Shown here piece after piece: positions 26,355 to 34,858 of a stretch of 64,000 nt of DNA (position 1 is the stretch's first letter; the number at the start of each line of letters is the position of its first letter). This DNA is from Aneurinibacillus tyrosinisolvens. GTDB taxonomy: Bacteria; Bacillota; Bacilli; Aneurinibacillales; Aneurinibacillaceae. The position numbers and the translations under genes were made by a program. The stretch covers positions 1 to 64,000 of the forward strand of contig NZ_BBWZ01000019.1 in assembly GCF_001015055.1 (NCBI RefSeq), in the 5' to 3' direction. The notes below the pieces were generated by a model, which did not search any database, had not been told where the DNA came from, and saw nothing but the letters and a program-made list of their open reading frames with translations.

Positions 26355-26391
26355 AATAATAAAGTCATTTAAATAAATAATAAAGTCATTT
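26355..26391. repeat. Tandem direct repeat of 16 bp, period 21
   Basis: AATAATAAAGTCATTT at 26355 and 26376; a third copy (TATAATAAAGTCATTT) is at 23294-23309, 3 kb away behind the NERD gene. Confidence 0.6.
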
Positions 26392-26429
26392 AAAACTCCC
26401 CCTCATTACCAGGTAAGAGGGGAGTTTTG

Positions 26430-26699
26430 TTAAGTAAATTCTTTATTAATTGCATCAACTAAAATATCTATGGAAACATCATGCCCTCGCCATTGCGAGA
26501 AGTCGTATTTGAGAATGCTATCCGGCATCATGACCTTAAGAATATCCATATTGGCTACAATCTCTTCCCTGTGTTGCATATAGGTGGAAGCTGGTTTTAC
26601 ACTAACCTCAATACCGTTTCCTGAATGGATGATGTACACATGATCGTTATTTTCATTTGCTTGTTTTGCTGCGTTGACTAGTTTTTCTTTTGTTAGCAT
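26430..26699 (-). CDS. Small protein linked to the adenine methyltransferase
   Basis: 89 aa, soluble. No family recognised. ATG at 26699 is chosen since AAGGTAGAG lies upstream; a GTG at 26708 would overlap that site. Only 25 bp after the methyltransferase gene in the same direction, so co-transcribed. Confidence 0.6.
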   Translation of the reverse strand: MLTKEKLVNAAKQANENNDHVYIIHSGNGIEVSVKPASTYMQHREEIVANMDILKVMMPDSILKYDFSQWRGHDVSIDILVDAINKEFT

Positions 26700-26724
26700 A
26701 TGATTCACTCTACCTTAAGAACGC

Positions 26725-28059
26725 TTAAATAGCTAAGCGGAAGGTTCCAGTCTTTTCTTCCAGCTCGATTTGAATTTGAATCTGCTCTACCTTTGCTTCC
26801 GCTTGCTGTACCGCAACGGCGACCATTGGGTGCGGATCGATGTTAGCCTGACGCAAACGTTCCTCACGCTCCTCAAGAAATTTGGCGTTTTTCTTCTCCA
26901 CTTCCGCAATCTGTTCTCGGGTAAATTTGGGAACCTTACCGAATGGAGGGTTAGCCAATCCCGAACAGAAACCCATATCTCTACAATAAGCTGCGGTGAT
27001 CGCAAGTTTCGTTTCTTGCGAGAGAGTATTCCAATCTTTTTGCATCTCTTCTTCATACTTGAAAATGGCCCGTTTGGATAAATCGAGAGGACTGATATAC
27101 ACATCGACTATTTCACTGTTCTGTTCAAAAATGTGAACGGGTGCCCTAAATTCCCCGAGCAAAGCATCCCCGCAATAAAGGCGTGTATCTGTATCAAACT
27201 CAAAATATCGGTTCATACGCTGTTCCTCTTTTGAGTAGTGGAGTCCGAGAACTACGCTAGGCGTGTACAATAGCCAGGGTGCATACATGAACGCTTGAAT
27301 ACAGGCTCCTTTTATCATATAAGGGTTCAAATCTGTACCTGTCATATTCAAACTCTCCGAGTGAAGCAAGATACTTCCAACACCGCATGTAGGCTCATAT
27401 ACGCTTAACGTAGGGTCACTGTCACCCAATAAACGAACCATCAGAGAAGAGACATGAGAAGGAGTCGGGTAATACTCTAACCACCCGCTAAATCCATGCA
27501 TACTAAGTAGATAGGAAAAGTAGTCTTTAGGTTCAATTAAAAGTACATCCATAGAGAATGTTTCAAACAAGCGAGTCCATAACCTCTCGGAAATATCCGG
27601 CTTTTTACTGAACCAGGCAATGCCAAGAGCATAACCTACCCACTCTAAGAAATTTTCAATGCCATATCCTTCTTGCTTGCAGGCTTCCACGCATTTCTCA
27701 AGCATTTTATAACCGATGGAGCCCAAAATGTTATTATCCAGTTTATTTTCAGGTGCAGGTTCTCCATTGTAATCGCCTTTTGCTAAAAGACTTAACCAGT
27801 AGTGCCAGCGACCGTTTGTCATGGTTTCTGCTTGAAGGGCAATCCCGCGCATCCAGCCAAAATAAGTGCTCTCTGCTGCACTGGCCGGAGGTTGGATATA
27901 AAGAGGCGTTTTTTCGATTTGTGCCATTTTCACATTACGCATGATTAATTCCTCTGGCGATAAAGATTGCAAGAAATTCATTTGTAGTTGTTGTTCTGGC
28001 GTCAGTTTTTTCTTTTTTCTCTTTTTTTCGTTTCTTTTTTCTAGCGTAGTAGCCGTCAT
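26725..28059 (-). CDS. N6-adenine DNA methyltransferase (type I HsdM-like)
   Basis: 444 aa. Basic N-terminal tail (Lys-rich, 8-22), helical region, SAM motif I in YEPTCGVGSILLHSESLNMTGTDLNPY (about 218-245), and catalytic motif NPPFGK (about 375). The spacing between motif I and IV is long and resembles HsdM-like or phage-encoded methylases. It includes the metal-free YPTPSHVSSLMVRLL approach segment. Expected to methylate adenine N6. No HsdS or nuclease partner. Followed by two small genes on the same strand; ribosome site AAGGGGAAATG. Confidence 0.88.
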   Translation of the reverse strand: MTATTLEKRNEKKRKKKKLTPEQQLQMNFLQSLSPEELIMRNVKMAQIEKTPLYIQPPASAAESTYFGWMRGIALQAETMTNGRWHYWLSLLAKGDYNGEPAPENKLDNNILGSIGYKMLEKCVEACKQEGYGIENFLEWVGYALGIAWFSKKPDISERLWTRLFETFSMDVLLIEPKDYFSYLLSMHGFSGWLEYYPTPSHVSSLMVRLLGDSDPTLSVYEPTCGVGSILLHSESLNMTGTDLNPYMIKGACIQAFMYAPWLLYTPSVVLGLHYSKEEQRMNRYFEFDTDTRLYCGDALLGEFRAPVHIFEQNSEIVDVYISPLDLSKRAIFKYEEEMQKDWNTLSQETKLAITAAYCRDMGFCSGLANPPFGKVPKFTREQIAEVEKKNAKFLEEREERLRQANIDPHPMVAVAVQQAEAKVEQIQIQIELEEKTGTFRLAI

Positions 28060-28112
28060 TTTTCATTTCCCCTTGTCTCTTTATTTTTAATATCAAATGT
28101 CGTGTATTCGGT

Positions 28113-28328
28113 TCATTCATCCTCGAATTTTCGTATAGGATGATAGATATGAAGTTCATTGTCATCTGTTTCAATCCCTGATGGTGTGCATTCGTAGGAT
28201 TCGTTTAAATGCATATTTAGGTGGGGGAGTCTCGTTACAGCAACATAGGTAGCATACGAACCCCTGTATTGAGCAGCCAAAAAGTATTCGTCCTTTTCCC
28301 CAATAAGCTTGTAGACCGGATAAGCCAT
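28113..28328 (-). CDS. Small protein upstream of the methyltransferase
   Basis: 71 aa, soluble, no family recognised (MAYPVYKLIGEKDEYFLAAQYRGSYA). GGGGGGATGAT ribosome site. First gene of the minus-strand unit 28328-26430. Confidence 0.6.
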   Translation of the reverse strand: MAYPVYKLIGEKDEYFLAAQYRGSYATYVAVTRLPHLNMHLNESYECTPSGIETDDNELHIYHPIRKFEDE

Positions 28329-28439
28329 ATCATCCCCCCTGAATGTTGTTTGTGTTTTTATATTACATATATATAATAAAACAAATTAAGGGGATGGCGC
28401 AAAAAATTGAGAAGGTTTTCTAATCAGCCTAATTTATGG

Positions 28440-28468
28440 TTGATTTAAACCGCATTAGAAAGTAGAAT
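28440..28468 (+). promoter_or_regulatory. Operon 2 promoter (sigma-A type)
   Basis: TTGATT, 17-bp spacer, TAGAAT; followed 32 nt later by the conserved CAAGCG stem-loop. Confidence 0.6.
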
Positions 28469-28690
28469 ATCCATATAGTATTTTTTTCATTTTTTATTTC
28501 TAATCCGTCAAGCGAGGGATTAGCCTTAGTGTTTTTATGACACCATTTTTTAATCGTTAACAACCCTTTGTTAAATACGCCCTTGTGGTGATAGTGTGAA
28601 ATTTTTTATTTCCCATTGTCGCTGCAAGGGCTATTTTTATATATGCGCTCTTGTGTGACTTTTGTGGTCGCCTGGGGCGCTTTTTCAATT
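28469..28690 (+). promoter_or_regulatory. Operon 2 structured leader, copy 2 of the leader family
   Basis: T-rich stretch with TTTTCATTTTT, then stem-loop 28500-28523 (CTAATCC / GGATTAG, loop GTCAAGCGAG), then TTAGTG hairpin remnants, a terminator-like hairpin GCCCTTG/CAAGGGC (28579-28631, followed by CTATTTTTAT) and a second one GCGCTC/GGGCGC (28645-28680, followed by T5). The block TCAAGCGAG-N5-AGCCTTA is identical to leader copy 3. Fills the 410-bp gap before the sliding-clamp gene; no gene seen in it. Confidence 0.6.
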
Positions 28691-28739
28691 TTAAAGGCCA
28701 ACCAACCAAACCAAATTACTTTAAGAGGAGAGATGTAAG

Positions 28740-29837
28740 ATGTTGCAAATTCAATCGGATGTATTAATGGGTGTTGTGAATGTTATGGCGAAGAGTGCTC
28801 GTAAGGCTGCTCTTGGCGAACGTCTTTTGTTTATCAAAACGACCAAAGATCAAGTGAGCTTTTATTTTAACGGAACTGAAATTTCAGTTGAGAAACGTAT
28901 TGATGCAAAAGTTTCAAAACAATTTGAGATTGCTACAACCGTTCCGGAGATTGAGAAAAAAGTTTCTGCACTTCCCAAAGATGAAACGATTGAGATTAGT
29001 CTTGAGAAATCAACGTTGGACATGAAGTGGGGAAGAGGATCTAAAATCAGCGTAGAGGTTGTGAAGGAAAAATCCCCTCTCATTGAAATTCCTGAGCTGG
29101 TGGAAACGGTCAGATGGGGTCCCAATGTGTTGCATGGTATTGCTCGCATGATGACTCCTTTCGCAGCTCCTTTCAACCCAGGGATGAAAAACCCTTCCAT
29201 CGCAGGTCCAAACTTCCAAAAAGATGCTTTAACCGGCGAAGTTTTTGTACGAGCTACAGATGCTTACAAAGGTTTAACGATATCCGCTGGAAAAATGGAT
29301 TGGTTTTCAGAGCAATGCACGATTGATACTGCTTCCTTAAATGCAGTAGCAGAAGTCATTGCTTCTGATGCTGAGGTGGAAGTGGGGATGAATGAAGAGA
29401 AATCCTTGTTTGTTTTCCGCGCAGGTAATACGACGGCGGTTGCTCAGGTCATTGTTGGTGCATTCCCGAATATTGACGGCATGTACAATACCAACACTAA
29501 TTCCGCATGGCATTTTGATCGTCAGGAATTGTTGGAATTGTGCCGACGTGTAAAAAAATTAGCCGCAGTACGCCAGGCAAAGCTTGAAATTAGAATTATT
29601 GATGGTAAAGTACACGCGGTTATTCCAAAAGTGCTTAAGCAGCAATTGGGCGTGTCTGTAGATGGAACACCCGTTGAATTTGCTGTAAATGCGGAGTTTC
29701 TAGAGTTGGCTGCCAATGTATTTAGAACTGAAGATATTACGCTTCATGTTCCTAGCAATCAAAAGCCCCTTACATTAACGTCAGAAGAAGCGCCAAGCAT
29801 TAAAGCCCTTGTTGCCCAAATGATGTTAAATGGCTAA
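28740..29837 (+). CDS. DnaN-like sliding clamp (diverged beta clamp)
   Basis: 365 aa, close to the usual 365-380 aa of bacterial beta clamps. Three-domain clamp landmarks can be traced: an N-terminal domain with LLFIKTTKDQVSFYFNGTEISVEKRI and a central VFVRATDAYKGLTIS (the ATDSHRLA segment of DnaN), VIVGAFPNIDGMYNT (the L-x-GNYPD segment), and a C-terminal ITLHVPSNQKPLTLTSEE (the MRPFLIRP segment). Identity is low, so this is a fold-level call. It would form a ring on DNA that tethers polymerases or repair enzymes, perhaps the window's UvrX. GAGGAGAG ribosome site. First gene of operon 2, upstream of the SNF2 helicase. Confidence 0.65.
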   Translation: MLQIQSDVLMGVVNVMAKSARKAALGERLLFIKTTKDQVSFYFNGTEISVEKRIDAKVSKQFEIATTVPEIEKKVSALPKDETIEISLEKSTLDMKWGRGSKISVEVVKEKSPLIEIPELVETVRWGPNVLHGIARMMTPFAAPFNPGMKNPSIAGPNFQKDALTGEVFVRATDAYKGLTISAGKMDWFSEQCTIDTASLNAVAEVIASDAEVEVGMNEEKSLFVFRAGNTTAVAQVIVGAFPNIDGMYNTNTNSAWHFDRQELLELCRRVKKLAAVRQAKLEIRIIDGKVHAVIPKVLKQQLGVSVDGTPVEFAVNAEFLELAANVFRTEDITLHVPSNQKPLTLTSEEAPSIKALVAQMMLNG

Positions 29838-29871
29838 TAAAAATTAAAAATCTATTATGAGAGTGAGGTGT

Positions 29872-29910
29872 GCCTCCTGAGCTGATTCATTTCAGTTAGG
29901 GAGGCTTTTT
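29872..29910 (+). promoter_or_regulatory. Terminator-like hairpin that contains the helicase ribosome site
   Basis: GCCTCC (29872-29877) pairs with GGGAGGC (29899-29905), then T5 and the ATG at 29913. TAGGGAGG in the 3' arm is the only ribosome site for the helicase and is sequestered in the folded RNA. Confidence 0.65.
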
Positions 29911-29912
29911 CA

Positions 29913-31779
29913 ATGAAAATTACTTATAACAGTCACAAGATTGTCTTTTCAGGAGAGGACTTATTAGAGCAAAGCTTACTGTCGGAATGCCTTGAGGCAT
30001 CGAAAATCGATACCAAAAAGGGGCTTTCACTGCACCAGTACATTAAGGGTGAAAAGACATTCAAACAGGAAGTTGCTTTTACTGCTTTATCCGATTGGGG
30101 ATTAGAGCCTTCTACGGGAGTAGAAAAGGTGAATGAAATGCTCATGGCATTCCAGCGTCGATATCGTATAGATGTACGGAGTGTTGAAGAGGTTATGACC
30201 ACTCCCGAATACGCAAAAGCATTAGAGCGGATAGAGGATATGTTCGGTCAGCCTTTCGTTGATGGTTCCAGCATGTTTCCTTTTCAGAAAGAAGCGGGCG
30301 CAGTATTCCAAGTAAAGAAGAGAATGCTCCTGGCTTTTGAAATGGGACTTGGGAAAACGCGCACCAGCTTAGTTGCGATGCTGTCAGACCCAACATGTAA
30401 AAAAATCATTATTGTGACCATGAGCCGGAATGTCAATGACTGGCTAAGAGAGGTTGAGTTGCTAGGTTATAAAGATGATTGCATCGTTCTTGAGAAGCCA
30501 GGCGATTTACAATCAGACAAGAAAATTCATCTTGTGTCTTATGAAAAGTGGGCTGCGGATCGCATTACATTTAAGCATAAGGTACTTGAGACATGTCCTT
30601 GTTGTGGAATGAAATTGCGTCTGGATCCGAATGGTCATCGCATTAAAGGCTATTGTTCTCATACCAAGAGAAAATATAGTCCCATTGTGAATGAACGTTG
30701 GACGGAGGAAGATATGCCGGAGCATTGCCCGGACTGTAATCATCCCTGGAAAGGCACCTATCAGTGTCAGAATGTCGCAAGAAAAAGAGTGGGTGGTCAT
30801 TTTATTAATGTGAAGTGTAATTATTCCGTGATAGAAAAGCGAAAAAAGCCGCTTTCTCATTATTATCATCACGGGTACACACACAGTTTAATAGATGAAG
30901 CCCATTATATTAAGAATTTGCAGAGTAAAAGAGCCCAATCGATTCTACGGATTACGGCTCCAAAACGACTTGCACTGTCCGGAACGCCAGCTGAGAATGG
31001 GGCGGACGATCTGTTCAGTATTTTGGCATGGCTCACAGGCTGTACCTCACGTTTTGAAGATCCTCTTGAAAATGGACCATTTCAAATGTATGGTCGCAAA
31101 GGGATTGAGCATTTCCGTGAACACTATAGCGGTGGGAAAAAGCGTCGTGTCCTTGATATTGATAGTGTTGAGCCTCGTGCGAGTAACCTTCAAGGTCTAT
31201 GGGCTATCCTTGACTCCTTGATGATTCGAAAGAAACAAGCAGACAGGGAAGTAGCAAAATACTTACAAGTGCCGAAGCCAGAGCATCACCGAGTACATCT
31301 GCCACTGCATGCAGCTGAACGCGAGCTCTATGACAACCTGCTAGAAGCCTTTAAAGAGTGGTATGAGTTTGAATTAATCCGAAAGCAAGAAGCCGAAGAT
31401 CGCGGGGATAGCTACCGTATTTCAACCATCGAAATCTGCACCTGGATGGACAAGTTGCGAAAAGCAGCAAGTTCACCGTGGCAGTTTGCCGAGTATGATG
31501 CGGCTAAAGGTGGAAATACGACCGCTAAACTTGATTACCTGCGAAGCAATGGTAGAAATCTTCTTATGAGTGGGCAGAAGTTTCTTGTATTTTCCGGTCA
31601 TAAAAACACCGTGGAGGAGCTGAGCAAACTTCTGAATGGACTTTATCCTGGCAAAGAGGCGGTATTTATTCATGGCGGCGTTGCTATGAAAGACCGTTGG
31701 GAATTCATTCGTCGATTCCAAGACCCCAATGACCCGCTGTCTGTTATTGTTTTTTCACATAAGACCGGTGCCGGTACGC
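29913..31779 (+). CDS. SNF2-family helicase, 5' exon
   Basis: About 622 residues before the intron. Residues 1-115 unassigned; Walker A MGLGKTRTS (about 145-153); a four-cysteine insert typical of zinc ribbons (CPCCGMKL and CPDCNHP, about 228-285); Walker B LIDEAHYIKN (DEAH, about 327); motif III ALSGTPAENG; C-terminal RecA lobe with FSGHKNTVEELSKLL, VFIHGGVAMKDRW and the start of motif V/VI (FSHKTGAGT). The reading frame continues in the exon at 34493. SNF2 proteins translocate on duplex DNA and remodel protein-DNA complexes. The unspliced frame ends at 31790 inside the intron. Confidence 0.85.
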
Positions 31780-34492
31780 GTTGTTCCTAGACAACCCTCA
31801 TAGAAATATGGGACAAAACTAGGGGGTTCCACAGAAATAGGAATCTAACTGTATGTTCGAATAGACAGGGGAAGCTCCTGTTAGAGATGAATGTTGGCAT
31901 CTTATCCCTAAGCACTCCGACGTGCGCCATGTATTCGTAAACATGGGGTACGAGAGTTCGGTGAAGTCGCAGAAAACTAGACCTGAAAAGCGGTTAGGGA
32001 AGTATGCGGGGGGCTATAAAATTGCTATGCTTACAGAACGATTTTTCGTTGGAAGGAACTCTCGGATGTTAGGCTCGTAACGTTTGGGATACCGAATAAC
32101 AAGGTATTCACCCATGAAAATGGGTTCAATCGCAGAGGTGGGTTTCTGCACGCTCACGCATCTGTACTAATCTCATAGAAGATCAGTGTCCTGCGTCCTC
32201 CAACAGTGGACAAAAGGATGGTTGACGGGTCATAGAGAGAAGCTAAGGCAATCATGTAAAGCTAAGAACATACGGAACAACGGAAGTCAGAAGAGAATGA
32301 TAAGGGGTACGAAACCTGACGTCTCTAAACAGTAGGAAATGACTGTTGAATCTGAATGGCAGCAGCCCGTAGTAGTGATGAAGCAGGGTAATGCCTGCGG
32401 AGCGAAGGGGCATAGTCAGAATTTCAGAGTTAGGCATTCAATTTCTTTTCATGGAAGCCATTGAGCAAAACTGATTAAAGCCAATGGAATTGTCCTGTTA
32501 AGGAGGCGATGCCCATGGTCCAAGAACATGAAACCCTTACGAATGAATACCAACTAAGGTATACACTAGATTCTTTCTATCAAAGAACGAAAGTGGCAAT
32601 GGAAGAAAACCAGATACCGAAATTCAAAAACCTACTGGAAATCATCCGATCAGAAGTAGTAATACTTACAGCCATTCACAACATTAAAGCCAATACTGGT
32701 AGCATAACAGCGGGCAGTGATGGGGAAACGATGCGGGAAAACATTCTGGAGAAAGACTACCCGGAAGTTATCTCACGCATACAAGAAGGGCTTGAGCATT
32801 ACAAACCTAAACCAGTACGGAGAGTTTATATTCCCAAACAAAATAAAAGTGAAAAGCGACCTCTAGGAATCCCAACCGTTATTGACCGGATTATCCAAGA
32901 ATGTGTCAGGATTGTTGTTGAACCTATCTGCGAAGCTCAGTTTTTCAACCATTCATACGGTTTTCGCCCTATGCGAAACGCTGATATGGCAATGGCAAGA
33001 GCAACAACAGTGGTGCTAAGAACCGGATACAGTTGGGTAGTTGAAGGCGATATAAAAGGATTCTTTGACAACGTAAACCATACCATCCTAATCAAAAGAT
33101 TATGGCACATGGGGATACGTGATAGAAGAGTACTCATGGTAATAAAGGAGATGCTTAAAGCTGGAATAATGAATGAGATAAAGGTAAACCCCATAGGAAC
33201 ACCTCAAGGGGGCATCCTCTCGCCACTCCTAGCTAATGTATACCTAGATGCGCTAGACCAATGGATTACAAGGGAATATGAACAAAAGAAATTCACGAAG
33301 AAATATGGCAAAAGGAACCGACAACATCTTCTAAAGAAGAAAAAGTTCAAGCCCGCATACTTCATTAGATATGCAGATGATTGGATTCTAATTACGGATA
33401 GTGAACAAAATGCCCGTAAATGGAAATGCAGGATACAAAAGTATCTCAAAACCAATCTGAAACTGGAACTTTCAGAAGATAAAACTCTAATCACTAACAT
33501 TAAGAAAAAGCCAATATGCTTCTTGGGTTTCGAGTATAAATCGGTACGAGGTCAGTCAGTAACAGGATGGATACCAAAAATAAGACCAAATAGGAAAAGG
33601 CTGAAAGAAAAAGTAAAGGAAATCCATAAAGTTATCCAACGCATTAGGAAGTTCAAGATGGATAATAAGAACGGACTCGTTCACGAAATCAATAGAATCA
33701 ACTCTATGATTCGGGGAACAATCCAATACTATGAAACAGCTACTTGGGTCAATTTAGACTTAGCGAAATACGCACCAGTTCTTAAATATGCGGCGTACAA
33801 ATCCCTAAAAAAGTTTGGAGGAGAATGGGGTCCGGCAAATGAAACATACAACCTGCCCTCAGTCCACAGCAATTACACCTCATATGTTGCTTTTATTACC
33901 TTCGAAAACATGAAAATCGGTATCACCGGTTTAGATTTCTGTAAATGGAAAAGGAGTGTAATAAAACAGCAAGAGGAATCTCCATTCTCACCCAAAGGAA
34001 GAGAATTATACAACAAGAGGATGAAGAAAAAGCCGTTACTAGCGAGAGCGGATGATTTGCTTTCACTGCACATGTCCAGTCTGATAGCAACCAAACGAGC
34101 AAGTAAGCTATATAACTTCGAATACTTCCTAAACAGGGCATACACGTATAACCGTGACAAAGGCAAATGTAAAGTGTGCGGTATAGAACCGGAAGCAAAC
34201 GAGATACATTTTCATCACGTTGAACCAAAACTTCCTATAAGTCTTGTAAACAGAGTAAACAACCTGTCCACTGTCCATATCAGATGCCACAAAATGATTC
34301 ACGATGGAAATGACTATAAACATATCGATAAAAAGATATGGAGTAAAATTCAAAAGTTTAGGGCGAAATTGAACTGACCTAACGAGAAATTTTGATGGAA
34401 CGCCGTATGATGGGAAACCTTCACGTACGGTGTGAAGTGGGGGAAAAAGGTTCCTACGGGTAATGCTGAGGAATACCTTTACCTATCACTAT
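31780..34492 (+). mobile_element. Group II intron inserted in the SNF2 helicase gene
   Basis: About 2.7 kb. The RNA domain I-IV part (31780-32514) has no other gene; the reverse transcriptase lies in domain IV; domain V is recognisable at 34395-34430 (CGCCGTATGATGGGAAACC, then CACGTACGG), and a domain VI stem GGTTCCT/AGGAA..ACC at 34449-34477 contains the candidate branch A. The exact 5' edge is not certain: GTTGT at 31780 deviates from the usual GTGYG; the 3' edge CACTAT fits the AY rule. Splicing restores the helicase frame across motif VI. Confidence 0.85.
32515..34377 (+). CDS. ltrA: Group II intron reverse transcriptase/maturase with HNH endonuclease
   Basis: 620 aa. Reverse transcriptase domains at about 55-345 (PLGIPTVIDRIIQECVR, GYSWVVEGDIKGFFDNV, PQGGILSPLLANVYLD, catalytic YADD near 286), maturase domain X at about 365-480, and an HNH endonuclease at the end with Cys pairs CKVCG and HIRCH and the motif HFHHVEPK (about 545-600). 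It stabilises intron splicing and carries out target-primed retrohoming by nicking the second strand with HNH. All catalytic residues are present, so the intron is potentially mobile. AAGGAGGCG precedes ATG 32515; a second ATG at 32509 is too close to it. Confidence 0.93.
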   Translation: MVQEHETLTNEYQLRYTLDSFYQRTKVAMEENQIPKFKNLLEIIRSEVVILTAIHNIKANTGSITAGSDGETMRENILEKDYPEVISRIQEGLEHYKPKPVRRVYIPKQNKSEKRPLGIPTVIDRIIQECVRIVVEPICEAQFFNHSYGFRPMRNADMAMARATTVVLRTGYSWVVEGDIKGFFDNVNHTILIKRLWHMGIRDRRVLMVIKEMLKAGIMNEIKVNPIGTPQGGILSPLLANVYLDALDQWITREYEQKKFTKKYGKRNRQHLLKKKKFKPAYFIRYADDWILITDSEQNARKWKCRIQKYLKTNLKLELSEDKTLITNIKKKPICFLGFEYKSVRGQSVTGWIPKIRPNRKRLKEKVKEIHKVIQRIRKFKMDNKNGLVHEINRINSMIRGTIQYYETATWVNLDLAKYAPVLKYAAYKSLKKFGGEWGPANETYNLPSVHSNYTSYVAFITFENMKIGITGLDFCKWKRSVIKQQEESPFSPKGRELYNKRMKKKPLLARADDLLSLHMSSLIATKRASKLYNFEYFLNRAYTYNRDKGKCKVCGIEPEANEIHFHHVEPKLPISLVNRVNNLSTVHIRCHKMIHDGNDYKHIDKKIWSKIQKFRAKLN

Positions 34493-34839
34493 AGAGCTAC
34501 ACACTGACCGAAGCGAAAGCCGTTTTCCTATTCGACCTTGAATTTAACGGCAAGCGTTTAGAGCAGTGCTACTCAAGAGCCGTTCGTATGGGCCAGAAGG
34601 ACGTAGTAGATGTTCATTGGATGATGGGCCTCGATACCATCGATGTGAATCTGCATGGTTTGGTATTGTCCAAAATCAGCGGTGTAAACCTTGCTGTTGA
34701 CCGTCAGGAATTGAATTTTGAAGAACTTGCGAAAGAATTTAAGGGTGCCGGAACAAGTGCTACGGCAGTCGATTATGAGAAATTCGCAAGTGAAATGTTA
34801 TCTCGCGGTACGAAACGTTCTGAGATTCAGACTGCGTAG
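34493..34839 (+). CDS. SNF2-family helicase, 3' exon
   Basis: Continues the helicase after the intron: YTLTEAKAVFLFDLEFNGKRLEQCYSRAVRMGQKD is the end of motif V and motif VI (Q-x-x-SRAVRMGQ, arginine fingers), followed by an 85-residue tail. No start codon of its own is needed if splicing occurs. The joined protein would have about 737 residues. The junction sits between the GAGT of motif V and its TLTEA part, a highly conserved target site typical of group II introns. Confidence 0.8.
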
Positions 34840-34858
34840 AGAGAGGGGATATTTTTCA

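Noticed and set aside
28645-28685. Start of a T-box or preQ1 riboswitch in the operon 2 leader
   Set aside because: No T-box sequence (NNTGGNACCGCG-like) or preQ1 C-rich loop is present; the homology is instead to the leaders of operons 1 and 3.
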